A stretch of DNA of 64,000 nt from Ezakiella coagulans (GCF_003096635.1 NZ_QEKV01000006.1:51011-115010); one strand, 5' to 3'. Shown: positions 55,181 through 63,895, numbered from the stretch's first letter. The notes: generated from the letters alone by a model not told the origin. Numbers and translations: made by a program.

Positions 55181-57093
55181 TATAAATCCATCCTTTTTTC
55201 TTTAATTTCTTCACTTAAATCTTCCATAAATTTATCCAACTTAATATCATTTATGTTTTCATTGTTTCTTGTTCTGACTGAAATTGAACCGTTGTCTCTT
55301 TCTTTTTCTCCCAAAATTAACATATAGTTAATCTTTCTCATTTGAGCGTCTCTGATTTTTGCACCCATTTGTGAATTTCTAGTATCAATTTCAACTCTGA
55401 ATCCCTTGTTTTTCAATTCTTCATATACTTTTTGTGCATACTCATTCGTCTTTTCAGAAACAGGAATTACTTCTACTTGCACCGGAGCCATCCATAGAGG
55501 GAATTTTCCTGCAAAGTGTTCTATAAGAATACCAAGGAATCTTTCAATGCTTCCAAACATTGCCCTATGAAGCATAACTGGTCTCTTTCTTTCATTGTTG
55601 GCATCAATATATGTCAAATCAAAGTTGACCGGCATTTGCATATCAAGTTGAATTGTTCCACATTGCCAATCTCTTCCGATAGCGTCTTGTAAGTGGAAGT
55701 CAATCTTTGGTCCATAGAATGCACCGTCTCCCGGATTTATTTTATATGGCATATTTTTCTTTTCAAGTGCTGCTTTTAATGCTCCTTCAGCCATTTCCCA
55801 AGTTTCGAGGTCTCCCATATAATCGTCAGGTCTTGTTGAAAGTTCAAGTGTATATTTAAATCCGAACGTGCTGTAAAGATAATCAGCAAGGTCAATCATT
55901 TTAAATACTTCATCTTCAATTTGTTCAGGTAAACAGAAAATGTGAGCATCGTCTTGTGTGAAACTTCTAACTCTAAAGAGTCCGTGTAATGCACCTGAAA
56001 GTTCATGTCTATGAACTAGACCGAATTCAGAGAGTCTAAGCGGGAATTCTTTGTATGAATGTAAATTTGTTCTATAAACAATCGTTGATCCCGGGCAATT
56101 CATTGGCTTAATTGCATAATCAGCATCATCAATTTTTGTAAAGTACATATTTTCTTTATAGTGATCCCAGTGTCCGGATTTATGCCACAATTCTTCATTC
56201 AGAATCATTGGAGTTAAAATTTCTCCGTATCCTCTTTCTTGTAGAACACCTCTCCACCAATTAAGAAGTTCATTTCTAACAATCATTCCATTTGGATGGA
56301 AGAACGGGAATCCAGGACCTTCTTCATGGAATGAGAACAAATCCAATTCCTTACCAATCTTTCTGTGGTCTCTCAATTTTGCTTCTTCAATCATATTTAA
56401 ATAACTGTCAAGTTCACTCTTCTTAGGGAATGTAATTCCGTAAATTCTTTGAAGCATTTCATTATTTTCATCTCCACGCCAATAAGCTCCGGCGATAGAA
56501 AGAAGTTTAACAGCTTTTATTTTTGAAACATCTTTAAGATGTGGTCCTCTGCACAAATCGACAAATTCACCAAGTTTGTAGAAAGATATAACTTCTCCTT
56601 CAGGGAAATGTTCAATCAAATCAACTTTATATTTTTCATCCATTTCCTTAAAGTGTTTAATAGCTTCGTCACGGTCCATTTCGTAACGTTCCATTTCATA
56701 TCCTTCTTTTACAATCTTTTTCATTTCCTCTTCGATATTCAAAAGATCTTCAGGTGTAAATCTATGCGGTGTATCAAAGTCATAATAAAAACCTTGATCT
56801 ATTGAAGGACCTATTGCAAATTTTACACCCGGGAACATTCTTTCAATCGCAAGTGCCATCAAGTGTGCAGATGTGTGCCAGAAAATTTGCTTTCCTTCTT
56901 TATCTTCAAACTTTAAAATTTTGAACTCTCCATCTTCCCCTGGAACATCTTGCATTCCGAGTGTCTTGCCATTAAGCAATGCCCCTACTGCTTCTCTTTG
57001 AAGTCCTTTTGATATCTCTCCGATGATGTCATATACTGTAAGTTTTTCATCAAATTCTCTTTCACTTTTGTCAGGTAAAATTAATTTTCTCAT
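55180..57093 (-). CDS. thrS: threonine-tRNA ligase
   Basis: A 637-residue class II synthetase. The N-terminal TGS domain (MRKLILPDKSEREFDEKLTV), the editing domain with HTSAHLMALAIERMF, and the class II core (MNCPGSTIVYRTNLHSYKEFPLRLSEFG, RVRSFTQDDAHIFC, GGAF-type end) and anticodon domain (VQVEVIPVSEKTNEYAQKVYEEL) are all present. The ATG at 57093 gives the standard N-terminus. A T-box leader upstream controls expression by uncharged tRNA-Thr. Confidence 0.97.
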   Translation of the reverse strand: MRKLILPDKSEREFDEKLTVYDIIGEISKGLQREAVGALLNGKTLGMQDVPGEDGEFKILKFEDKEGKQIFWHTSAHLMALAIERMFPGVKFAIGPSIDQGFYYDFDTPHRFTPEDLLNIEEEMKKIVKEGYEMERYEMDRDEAIKHFKEMDEKYKVDLIEHFPEGEVISFYKLGEFVDLCRGPHLKDVSKIKAVKLLSIAGAYWRGDENNEMLQRIYGITFPKKSELDSYLNMIEEAKLRDHRKIGKELDLFSFHEEGPGFPFFHPNGMIVRNELLNWWRGVLQERGYGEILTPMILNEELWHKSGHWDHYKENMYFTKIDDADYAIKPMNCPGSTIVYRTNLHSYKEFPLRLSEFGLVHRHELSGALHGLFRVRSFTQDDAHIFCLPEQIEDEVFKMIDLADYLYSTFGFKYTLELSTRPDDYMGDLETWEMAEGALKAALEKKNMPYKINPGDGAFYGPKIDFHLQDAIGRDWQCGTIQLDMQMPVNFDLTYIDANNERKRPVMLHRAMFGSIERFLGILIEHFAGKFPLWMAPVQVEVIPVSEKTNEYAQKVYEELKNKGFRVEIDTRNSQMGAKIRDAQMRKINYMLILGEKERDNGSISVRTRNNENINDIKLDKFMEDLSEEIKEKRMDL

Positions 57094-57124
57094 ATTATTT
57101 TTTCCTTTCTTAAATTTATATACA

Positions 57125-57330
57125 AAAATAGACCAACCCCCAAAGGGACGATTGGTCTTTATTCGTGGTTCCACCCTAATTACTTCTCAAACCATTAACG
57201 TAATGGTGACGGTACAAGATTTCTCCTGCCTGTAAAAGACGCCGGTGCTTTCAAAATGATTTTTCTCATCAAACAAAATCTTTCTGTATATATTTGAAAT
57301 CGTCTCAATACTCATATTAATTTAAAATCT
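57125..57330 (-). promoter_or_regulatory. T-box riboswitch of thrS
   Basis: On the minus strand the T-box sequence AGGGTGGAACCACGAAT (57161-57177) is a textbook match. The terminator hairpin GACCAATCGTCCC/GGGGTTGGTC (57131-57157) with TATTTTT follows. Upstream, GAGACG and CGTCTT can close stem I, and an ACC triplet (57244-57246) just before the closing strand fits a threonine specifier. The exact boundaries are approximate. Uncharged tRNA-Thr should stabilise the antiterminator and turn thrS on. Confidence 0.9.
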
Positions 57331-57344
57331 GAGTTATCAGATAA

Positions 57345-57419
57345 TGGAGGCGGCAGCCAGATTTGAACTGGCGAATCAAGGTTTTGCAGACCCATGCCTT
57401 ACCGCTTGGCTATGCCGCC
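57345..57419 (-). tRNA. tRNA-Cys (GCA)
   Basis: 75 nt including encoded CCA. The acceptor stem GGCGGCA/TGCCGCC closes perfectly and the anticodon loop carries GCA. It lies 6 bases after tRNA-Phe and is probably processed from the same transcript. Confidence 0.95.
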
Positions 57420-57425
57420 ATTTAG

Positions 57426-57501
57426 TGGTGCTCCGAGCCGGAATCGAACCAGCGACACGTAGATTTTCAGTCTACTGCTCTACCGACTGAGCTATCGGAG
57501 C
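57426..57501 (-). tRNA. tRNA-Phe (GAA)
   Basis: 76 nt including encoded CCA. The acceptor stem is GCTCCGA/TCGGAGC and the loop carries GAA. A TTGACA promoter lies directly upstream. Confidence 0.96.
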
Positions 57502-57519
57502 ACATCCCACTAATTAAAT

Positions 57520-57548
57520 AGTTTATCAGAAAAATGCTTGTATGTCAA
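57520..57548 (-). promoter_or_regulatory. promoter of the tRNA-Phe/tRNA-Cys pair
   Basis: On the minus strand TTGACA (57543-57548) and TAAACT (57520-57525) are 17 bp apart, ending about 18 bases before tRNA-Phe. Transcription may continue into the thrS T-box, since no terminator is seen between. Confidence 0.7.
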
Positions 57549-57632
57549 GTGTTTTATTTAATAAATAACAAATAATTTATTTTTTTTAATTAATATGTGT
57601 ATTCTATTAGTGAATTATTAACAAATAAAAAA

Positions 57633-58679
57633 TCAGCTTTTTAATAGAGGTGAATGCATTAAAACATACACCATATATGACATTATAACTAAAGAAATAA
57701 ATATAATAACTGCTATCATTACATATTCCTTTATATGCATTTTCGATACTACACTAACATTTTCTTTATAATCTGGATAATTCTTTAAGAGTTTGTATAT
57801 TGCATAAATCATAAGAATATATATTACAACGACAAAAATAATTGTAAAAGTAGATAAATTCGAAGCTAAATCTATTTCATTAGCCGTTTCAAGTTCTGCG
57901 GCCTTATCACTAAGAGTATATGATAAAAACATTGCAATTGAGTTATTTGTTGCGTGAGCAAACATTGATGGCACAATTGAATTTGATCTATATCTTATAA
58001 AACCTAAAATAATTCCTAAAATAAAAGGTCCGATAAAATTAAAAGGATTGTAATGGAATAATCCAAATAGAAAAGCAGTCAAGACAATTCTTTTCCATGG
58101 TTTCATTTTATCAAATGCCCTGAACAATATACCTCTAAAAATTAATTCTTCAAAAATCCCCGGCAAACAAGCAAATAGCAATATTGAAACTAAAAATGAT
58201 AAAAAACTTTTCGGAACAGGGATTGCATTAAAATTATCAGGTAATGGAATAAACTTAGTAATTAACGATAAAAACAATCCATTAATAAAAACCGCTATTG
58301 GATAAAGAAGAATCATTGTTCCAATGCTTCTCAAAATAGTTCCACGTTTAGGTCGATTTAACGAAAAAGTCAGATTCATATCATATTTTTTATATTTTGC
58401 AATAAAATATGAAACAACTCCAAGAATTACAACCTCAGTAAAAATAATGCCGAAATATATATTAATACTTTGTGTAACATAACCAAGCGTCAAAAATAAA
58501 AATGTCAAACAAATATAAATTAAACTTCCTTCAATAACACTAGGAACGCCATAATTAATAAACTTTCTCGTAATATTAGCTTCTTTATTTTCGTATGATG
58601 TTCCTATTGTATATTCAGACTCAAATCCATCTTTTCTTTCATCATACAATTCATTATCCATTTTATTTTCATCACTCAT
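57633..58679 (-). CDS. CPBP family intramembrane metalloprotease
   Basis: A roughly 348-residue membrane protein with about eight helices. The three CPBP/Abi motifs are visible: EELIFRGILFRAF (EExxxR), FGLFHYNPF (FxxxH) and HATNNSIAMF (HxxxN). The N-terminal 45 residues are hydrophilic and acidic. Relatives include prenyl-protein-type proteases and bacteriocin immunity proteins; the substrate is unknown. It overlaps hpt by 8 bases. Confidence 0.88.
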   Translation of the reverse strand: MSDENKMDNELYDERKDGFESEYTIGTSYENKEANITRKFINYGVPSVIEGSLIYICLTFLFLTLGYVTQSINIYFGIIFTEVVILGVVSYFIAKYKKYDMNLTFSLNRPKRGTILRSIGTMILLYPIAVFINGLFLSLITKFIPLPDNFNAIPVPKSFLSFLVSILLFACLPGIFEELIFRGILFRAFDKMKPWKRIVLTAFLFGLFHYNPFNFIGPFILGIILGFIRYRSNSIVPSMFAHATNNSIAMFLSYTLSDKAAELETANEIDLASNLSTFTIIFVVVIYILMIYAIYKLLKNYPDYKENVSVVSKMHIKEYVMIAVIIFISLVIMSYMVYVLMHSPLLKS

Positions 58680-59202
58680 TGTCATCATCCTTTTCAAATA
58701 CAAATATATATGGTATATTTCTATAGAAATTTTGATAGTCTAACCCATATCCGACAATAAATAAATCATCTACTTCAAATCCGCAAAAATCAACACTTAT
58801 ATCTGCATCCCTTCTTGAAGGTTTATCAAGCATTGTACAAATTTTAATAGAATTTGGATTCTTTGTTTTTAAAAAATCTCTAACTTTATATAAAGTCTTT
58901 CCAGTATCAATAATGTCATCAATAATTATGACATCTTTACCTTCAATATCAGTCCTTAAATCCGAAAGAATATTAACATTACCGGATGAAGTTTCACTAA
59001 AACCATAACTGCTGGTAGTTAAAAAATCCAGTTCAACAGGACATTTTAAATTTCGTATTAAGTCGGTGGCAAACATTATGCCACCTCTTAATAACGGAAT
59101 TGCAACTATAGGCTTATCTCCATATTCATCATTAATTTCATCTGCAACTTCTCTTACCCTATTTAATATTGTCTTTTCATCAAATAATACAGTTTTTCTC
59201 AT
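58672..59202 (-). CDS. hpt: hypoxanthine phosphoribosyltransferase
   Basis: A 176-residue purine salvage enzyme. The PRPP-binding motif is DVIIIDDIIDTGKTL, the flexible loop lies in TTSSYG, and VDDLFIVGYGLDYQNFYRN near the end is typical of HGPRT. It could accept guanine as well. It overlaps valS by 4 bases. Confidence 0.93.
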   Translation of the reverse strand: MRKTVLFDEKTILNRVREVADEINDEYGDKPIVAIPLLRGGIMFATDLIRNLKCPVELDFLTTSSYGFSETSSGNVNILSDLRTDIEGKDVIIIDDIIDTGKTLYKVRDFLKTKNPNSIKICTMLDKPSRRDADISVDFCGFEVDDLFIVGYGLDYQNFYRNIPYIFVFEKDDDNE

Positions 59203-61841
59203 TTTGCACTCTCAATGTCCTTTAAGGTTGTTTTCGCTGAATCGAGTAAGCTCTTGTAATTTGAAAGTTTTTCCCTTTCATTATTTACAACAGTTTCTGG
59301 AGCGTTTTTAACAAACCCTTCATTTGATAACTTCTTATCAAGTCTTTCAATCTCTTCTGTATAATTTTTTATTTTTGCTTTAAGTGAAACTACTTCTTTT
59401 TCATAATCTATAAGTTCGCTTAAAGGTAAATAAGCATCAAGCTCGGGAATAGATACTTTCAAATATTTTGAAGCGTCTAATTCTCTGCCTTCTATCTTAA
59501 TTTCAGAAATCTTTATTAAAGAACCTATAATAGCTTCATTGTTCTTTATATTTGTTGCAAGAGAATCAGATCCAACTAAAATCAATTCACTCTTTCTTGA
59601 TGGTTCAATATTTCTTATACTCTTTGCATTCCTTATAACTTTGATTAAATCTTTTATGCTTTCAACCGTATCAACTGCTTCTAAATTTGCACCCAAATCA
59701 TAAACTTCTGGCCATTTTGCTGTAATGAGATACTCGTCCTCTTTATTTGGAATTGACGAATAAATCTCTTCAGTAATGAAAGGCATAATCGGATGTAAAA
59801 TCTTAAGAGAGTTAATAAGAACATAAAGTAAAACTTTCTTTGTATTAAATTTAAGATTTTCATCATCGCCATAAAGTGCAGGTTTTGAAAACTCAATATA
59901 ATAGTCACAAAAATCTTCCCATATGAAACTGTTGATTCTATCACATGCCAAGCCGACTTCATACTTGTCCATATTCTTATTTACATCTTCTATAGCTGAA
60001 TTTAACTTTTGAAGAATCCAAATGTCCTTGTCTTCTAATTCCTCTAAAGAAAAATTACAGTCATCTTTATCATCCAAATTCATCAACACATATCTCGATG
60101 CATTCCAAACTTTATTTGCGAAATTCCTAGAGGCTTCAACCCTTTTTTCGTCAAACCTCATATCGTTCCCAGGACTATTTCCTGTAACCATATTAAACCT
60201 AAGTGCATCAGCTCCATATTTATCAATAATTTCGAGCGGATCTATCCCATTATCAAGTGACTTACTCATCTTACGTCCTTGATTGTCACGAACAAGACCT
60301 GTAATCAAAACATCTTTAAAAGGAATTGTATCCAGGAAATATTCAGAAGTAAAACACATTCTTATAACCCAGAACAAAATAATATCAAATCCTGTTACAA
60401 GTAAATCTGTTGGGAAAAACTCCTTAAAGTCAGCACTATTTTCATCAGGCCATCCTAAAGTTGCAAATGGCCATAATGCTGATGAAAACCATGTATCAAG
60501 AGTATCCGGATCACGATGCAAATGAGTGCTACCACACTTTTCGCATTTCGTAACTTCCTTATCGCTTACATGAATATGGCCACATTCTTCGCAATAATAT
60601 GCCGGAATTTGATGTCCCCACCATAATTGACGTGAAATACACCAATCATTTAAATTAGAAAGCCAATTTCTATAAATTTTACCGTATCTGTCAGGATAAA
60701 ATTTTGGCTCGCCTTTTTCAAAAGCTTCTAAAGTTTTGTCAGCAAGTTCTTTCATGCGAACAAACCACTGTTTGCTAAGAAGAGGTTCAATAACTGTCTT
60801 GCATCTACTACAATGCCCAACAGCATTTTCATGTTTCTTTTCACTAACAAGAAGACCTAAATCCTTTAAATCGGATAAAATTGCTTTTCTAGCCTCATAT
60901 CTATCCATTCCGCAGTATTTCCCGGCGTTTTCATTCATCTTAGCATCTTCATCAAGAACAACAAATTGCCCAAGATTATGACGTTCTCCTACCCCAAAAT
61001 CATTAGGGTCATGAGACGGAGTTATCTTAACAACACCTGTTCCAAATTCCATATCAACATAACTGTCCTCAATGACTGGAATCTCTCTATCTGTCAATGG
61101 AAGAACAACTTTTTTGCCTACAATATCTTTATATCTTTCATCTTCAGGATTTACAGCAACAGCCAAGTCTCCAAGCATTGTTTCTGGTCTTGTTGTTGCA
61201 ATAACAACGCTTCCTTCACCTTCAGCGAACGGATACCTAATCTCCCAAATCTTACTATCTGTATCAACGTGATCAACTTCAGCATCTGAAATAGCAGTCT
61301 TACAATCAGGGCACCAATTTATTATCCTATTCCCCTTATAAATAAGACCGTCATCATACATACGTTTAAAAGCTGTATAGACTGCTTGCGAAAGCTTATC
61401 ATCCAATGTGAATTTAATTCTATCCCAATCACAGCTAAATCCCATCTTCTTAAGTTGATTTACAATATTTCCGCCATGTTCATGAGTCCAATCCCAAGCT
61501 TCCTTAAGAAAACCTTCCCTTCCAAGTTCCTCTTTAGACTTTCCATTTGCACGAATTTTATTTACAACACGTGACTCTGTTGCTATACTTGCATGGTCTG
61601 TTCCTGGAAGCCAAAGTGCCTTATATCCTTGCATTCTTTTTAATCTAATATACACATCTTGCAAAGTATACATGGAGTGCCCAATGTGTAGATTGCCTGT
61701 AACATTTGGTGGGGGCATCATAATAGTATATGGTTTTCCATCATTATTAACTTCAGGAGAAAATAAATTATTATCAACCCATTTTTGATATATATTGTCC
61801 TCAAAATCATGAGGATTATATTTTGCATCTAATTCTTTCAT
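59199..61841 (-). CDS. valS: valine-tRNA ligase
   Basis: An 880-residue class I synthetase. The HIGH signature lies in PPPNVTGNLHIGHSM, KMSKS in GRKMSKSLDNG, and the editing domain in TTRPETMLGDLAVAVNP. Zinc-ribbon type pairs CSRC and CEEC/CEKC occur in the insertion, and a C-terminal coiled coil (EVVSLKAKIKNYTEEIERLDKKL) binds tRNA. No T-box is present; only about 60 bases separate it from the NUDIX gene. Confidence 0.97.
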   Translation of the reverse strand: MKELDAKYNPHDFEDNIYQKWVDNNLFSPEVNNDGKPYTIMMPPPNVTGNLHIGHSMYTLQDVYIRLKRMQGYKALWLPGTDHASIATESRVVNKIRANGKSKEELGREGFLKEAWDWTHEHGGNIVNQLKKMGFSCDWDRIKFTLDDKLSQAVYTAFKRMYDDGLIYKGNRIINWCPDCKTAISDAEVDHVDTDSKIWEIRYPFAEGEGSVVIATTRPETMLGDLAVAVNPEDERYKDIVGKKVVLPLTDREIPVIEDSYVDMEFGTGVVKITPSHDPNDFGVGERHNLGQFVVLDEDAKMNENAGKYCGMDRYEARKAILSDLKDLGLLVSEKKHENAVGHCSRCKTVIEPLLSKQWFVRMKELADKTLEAFEKGEPKFYPDRYGKIYRNWLSNLNDWCISRQLWWGHQIPAYYCEECGHIHVSDKEVTKCEKCGSTHLHRDPDTLDTWFSSALWPFATLGWPDENSADFKEFFPTDLLVTGFDIILFWVIRMCFTSEYFLDTIPFKDVLITGLVRDNQGRKMSKSLDNGIDPLEIIDKYGADALRFNMVTGNSPGNDMRFDEKRVEASRNFANKVWNASRYVLMNLDDKDDCNFSLEELEDKDIWILQKLNSAIEDVNKNMDKYEVGLACDRINSFIWEDFCDYYIEFSKPALYGDDENLKFNTKKVLLYVLINSLKILHPIMPFITEEIYSSIPNKEDEYLITAKWPEVYDLGANLEAVDTVESIKDLIKVIRNAKSIRNIEPSRKSELILVGSDSLATNIKNNEAIIGSLIKISEIKIEGRELDASKYLKVSIPELDAYLPLSELIDYEKEVVSLKAKIKNYTEEIERLDKKLSNEGFVKNAPETVVNNEREKLSNYKSLLDSAKTTLKDIESAK

Positions 61842-61870
61842 AACACACCTTCTTTTATATTCATAAGAAA

Positions 61871-61899
61871 ATTATAACAAAAAAACATAAAAAAAGCAA
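61871..61899 (-). promoter_or_regulatory. candidate promoter of valS
   Basis: On the minus strand TTGCTT (61894-61899) and TATAAT (61871-61876) are 17 bp apart. The -35 box lies inside the 3' arm of the NUDIX terminator. Confidence 0.55.
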
Positions 61900-61914
61900 A
61901 GTTTATAACTTTGC
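61888..61914 (-). terminator. terminator of the NUDIX gene
   Basis: The stem GCAAAGTT/AACTTTGC with a 3-base loop is followed by TTTTTTT on the minus strand. It overlaps the last codons and the stop. Confidence 0.85.
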
Positions 61915-62394
61915 CAGCCTTCCATTATGAATAATCTTTGTTAAACAATTACTATTGTATACTAACTCGACAACACCGAAAAATTCTCCACGAAAAGCAT
62001 ATTCTAGAAAATATTCATCGCCTTCAAAATGAGGCCCCATTAAAAATTGATCAACCGTTAACCAATTAAGTTCTCCTTCTGTGCAATCCGGAAGAATTTC
62101 CGAACCCTCATAGCTATCTGAGTAATAAACATGCATAAGAAACCTTTGTTCGCTAATTGAAATATCAGAAAAAATAACAAGTCCTAAATAAGTGCTTGAA
62201 TTTAATTTTAATCCTGTCTCTTCGAAAACTTCTCGATTATTACACATATATGGAGTCTCATATTTCTCAATATGTCCTCCTATACCTATATTCTTTCCAT
62301 GATTTATATCATGCTTCTTTTTATTTCTATATATAAAAAGAAATTCTTCAGGCGAACTGTCTTTTCTTTTTATATAACAAACGGTCGTATCCAT
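61903..62394 (-). CDS. NUDIX hydrolase, MutT/8-oxo-dGTPase-like
   Basis: A 163-residue NUDIX protein. The box is GHIEKYETPYMCNN followed by REVFEETGL, a complete match, preceded by GKNIGIGG. The overall layout resembles 8-oxo-dGTP diphosphatases (MutT/YtkD group). Start supported by GAGGAG. It follows rpsT after a terminator and precedes valS. Confidence 0.88.
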   Translation of the reverse strand: MDTTVCYIKRKDSSPEEFLFIYRNKKKHDINHGKNIGIGGHIEKYETPYMCNNREVFEETGLKLNSSTYLGLVIFSDISISEQRFLMHVYYSDSYEGSEILPDCTEGELNWLTVDQFLMGPHFEGDEYFLEYAFRGEFFGVVELVYNSNCLTKIIHNGRLAKL

Positions 62395-62410
62395 ATAAAT
62401 CTCCTCTATA

Positions 62411-62437
62411 AAAAGAAAAACACACTTTAAAGTGTGT
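62411..62437 (-). terminator. terminator of rpsT
   Basis: The perfect palindrome ACACACTTTAAAGTGTGT is followed by TTTTTCTTTT on the minus strand. Confidence 0.9.
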
Positions 62438-62450
62438 CTTAATCATTTAA

Positions 62451-62714
62451 CTAAGCAGTCTTATTGAGCATCTTTTGAAGTCTACTCATCTTTCTAGCTG
62501 CATTATTTTTATGCAAAAGATGCTTATGAGCAGCTTTAGATAACTTCTTATCAATAACCTTAATTAAATCTCTTGCTAAATCAAAATTTTCTTCAGCAAT
62601 AGCTTTTTCGAACTTTTTGATATATGTCTTTATTTCATTTTTTCTCATCTTGTTTACCAAAGTTTTTTTATTGATAACGCGAATCTTCTTTTGTGCTGAT
62701 TTTATATTTGCCAT
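62451..62714 (-). CDS. rpsT: 30S ribosomal protein S20
   Basis: An 87-residue basic helical protein (MANIKSAQKKIRVINKKTLV; HKHLLHKNNAARKMSRLQKM). The ATG at 62714 follows TTGGAGGTGAT, so the longer open frame is not used. Its own promoter and terminator make it monocistronic. Confidence 0.97.
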   Translation of the reverse strand: MANIKSAQKKIRVINKKTLVNKMRKNEIKTYIKKFEKAIAEENFDLARDLIKVIDKKLSKAAHKHLLHKNNAARKMSRLQKMLNKTA

Positions 62715-62744
62715 AATATCACCTCCAACATAACAACTTAAACA

Positions 62745-62773
62745 ATTATACCACATAATTAAAAATTATTCAA
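62745..62773 (-). promoter_or_regulatory. promoter of rpsT
   Basis: On the minus strand TTGAAT (62768-62773) and TATAAT (62745-62750) are 17 bp apart with a TGn extension (TGGTATAAT). Confidence 0.8.
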
Positions 62774-62802
62774 TATAAATAATAAAAAATGCACTAGCTC
62801 AA

Positions 62803-62828
62803 AATAAAAAAGTCACCTTAGCGGTGAC
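62803..62828 (-). terminator. terminator of the rRNA/tRNA operon
   Basis: The stem GTCACC/GGTGAC with a 5-base loop is followed by TTTTTTATTTT on the minus strand, 14 bases after the last tRNA. Confidence 0.9.
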
Positions 62829-62841
62829 AGCTCACAAATGT

Positions 62842-62918
62842 TGGCGCGGCACGGAGGAGTCGAACCCCCGACCTTTTGGTTCGTAGCCAAACACTCTATC
62901 CAGCTGAGCTAGTGCCGC
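62842..62918 (-). tRNA. tRNA-Arg (ACG)
   Basis: 77 nt with encoded CCA; acceptor stem GCGGCAC/GTGCCGC, anticodon ACG, expected to be deaminated to ICG and read CGN codons. Last gene of the cluster. Confidence 0.95.
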
Positions 62919-62920
62919 AT

Positions 62921-62997
62921 TGGCGCAGCTAGGAGGATTCGAACCCCCGGCACACGGATTAGAAGTCCGTTGCTCTATCCAACTGAGCTATAGCTGC
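62921..62997 (-). tRNA. tRNA-Arg (TCT)
   Basis: 77 nt with encoded CCA; acceptor stem GCAGCTA/TAGCTGC, loop CTTCTAA with anticodon TCT reading AGA and AGG, the arginine codons favoured in AT-rich genomes. Confidence 0.95.
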
Positions 62998-63005
62998 AAA
63001 AAATA

Positions 63006-63079
63006 TGGAGCGGGTGAAGGGAGTCGAACCCTCGCAACCAGCTTGGAAGGCTGGGGCTCTACCACTGAGCTACACCCGC
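63006..63079 (-). tRNA. tRNA-Gly (TCC)
   Basis: 74 nt with encoded CCA; acceptor stem GCGGGTG/CACCCGC, loop CTTCCAA with anticodon TCC. Confidence 0.95.
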
Positions 63080-63088
63080 AAAAAAAGA

Positions 63089-63164
63089 TGGAGCGGAAAA
63101 CGAGATTCGAACTCGCGACCCCCGCCTTGGCAAGGCGGTGCTCTAGCCACTGAGCTACTTCCGC
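63089..63164 (-). tRNA. tRNA-Gly (GCC)
   Basis: 76 nt with encoded CCA; acceptor stem from GCGGAAG, loop TTGCCAA with anticodon GCC. Second glycine tRNA of the cluster. Confidence 0.95.
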
Positions 63165-63167
63165 ATA

Positions 63168-63253
63168 TGGTGGATGAGAGTGGATTTGAACCACTGAAAG
63201 CAAAGCTAACGGATTTACAGTCCGTCCCCTTTGGCCAACTTGGGTACTCATCC
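63168..63253 (-). tRNA. tRNA-Tyr (GTA)
   Basis: 86 nt with encoded CCA and the long variable arm of bacterial tyrosine tRNAs; acceptor stem GGATGAG/CTCATCC, anticodon GTA. Confidence 0.95.
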
Positions 63254-63257
63254 ATGA

Positions 63258-63334
63258 TGGCGACCCGGAACGGATTCGAACCGTCGACCTCCAGCGTGAC
63301 AGGCTGGCATTCTAACCAACTGAACTACCGGGCC
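63258..63334 (-). tRNA. tRNA-Asp (GTC)
   Basis: 77 nt with encoded CCA; acceptor stem GGCCCGG/CCGGGTC with one G-T pair, loop CTGTCAC with anticodon GTC. Confidence 0.95.
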
Positions 63335-63361
63335 ATCTAGTGATTAAAAACACTTCATAAA

Positions 63362-63437
63362 TGGTGGACGATACAGGGCTCGAACCTGTGACCCCCTGCT
63401 TGTAAGGCAGATGCTCTCCCAGCTGAGCTAATCGTCC
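63362..63437 (-). tRNA. tRNA-Val (TAC)
   Basis: 76 nt with encoded CCA; acceptor stem GGACGAT/ATCGTCC, loop CTTACAA with anticodon TAC. Confidence 0.95.
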
Positions 63438-63444
63438 AGGAAAA

Positions 63445-63519
63445 TGGTGACCCTACCGAGATTCGAACTCGGGATACCGCCGTGAAAGGGCGATGTCTTA
63501 ACCGCTTGACCATAGGGCC
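63445..63519 (-). tRNA. tRNA-Glu (TTC)
   Basis: 75 nt with encoded CCA; acceptor stem GGCCCTA/TAGGGTC, loop CTTTCAC with anticodon TTC. Confidence 0.95.
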
Positions 63520-63529
63520 ATTTACAAAA

Positions 63530-63605
63530 TGGTTGCGGGGGAAGGATTTGAACCTCCGACCTTCGGGTTATGAGCCCGACGAGCTGCCAACTGCTCCACC
63601 CCGCG
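63530..63605 (-). tRNA. initiator tRNA-fMet (CAT)
   Basis: 76 nt with encoded CCA. Anticodon CAT, a C-A mismatch at the first acceptor pair (CGCGGGG against CCCCGCA) and three G-C pairs in the anticodon stem (TCGGG/CCCGA) are the marks of the initiator. Confidence 0.95.
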
Positions 63606-63617
63606 ATAAAGAGAAAA

Positions 63618-63706
63618 TGGTGCCGAGGACCGGAATCGAACCGGTACGGTGTGTTACCACCGCAGGATTTTAAGTCCTGTGCGTCTGCCAGTTTCGCCAC
63701 CCCGGC
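63618..63706 (-). tRNA. tRNA-Leu (TAA)
   Basis: 89 nt with encoded CCA and a long variable arm; acceptor stem from GCCGGGG, loop CTTAAAA with anticodon TAA. Confidence 0.95.
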
Positions 63707-63713
63707 ATTAAAG

Positions 63714-63788
63714 TGGCGCTTGTGATAGGGCTCGAACCTATAGCCTATCGGTTAACAGCCGATTGCTCTACCATTGAGCTACACAAGC
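63714..63788 (-). tRNA. tRNA-Asn (GTT)
   Basis: 75 nt with encoded CCA; acceptor stem GCTTGTG/CACAAGC, loop CTGTTAA with anticodon GTT. First tRNA after the 5S gene. Confidence 0.95.
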
Positions 63789-63865
63789 ATTGCTCATTAT
63801 TTGCATACTTGTCTGTTTTTCAAGCCACACTTAATTGCAGACATAAAATATAGTACTTAATAATT

Positions 63866-63895
63866 AAAGAGAAAATTACATAGAATTTTCTCTTT
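63866..63895 (-). repeat. 12-bp inverted repeat after 5S rRNA
   Basis: AAAGAGAAAATT and its perfect complement surround a 6-base loop, about 10 bases after the 5S 3' end. It lacks a clean T tract and so may be a processing stem or a weak terminator between 5S and the tRNA genes. Confidence 0.6.

Noticed and set aside
57600..57632. Terminator of the CPBP gene
   Set aside because: A five-pair A-T stem only; too weak to call.
62920..63700. Several open frames of 60-110 codons across the tRNA cluster
   Set aside because: They run through tRNA genes on either strand and have no ribosome binding sites; tRNA genes often give such false frames.
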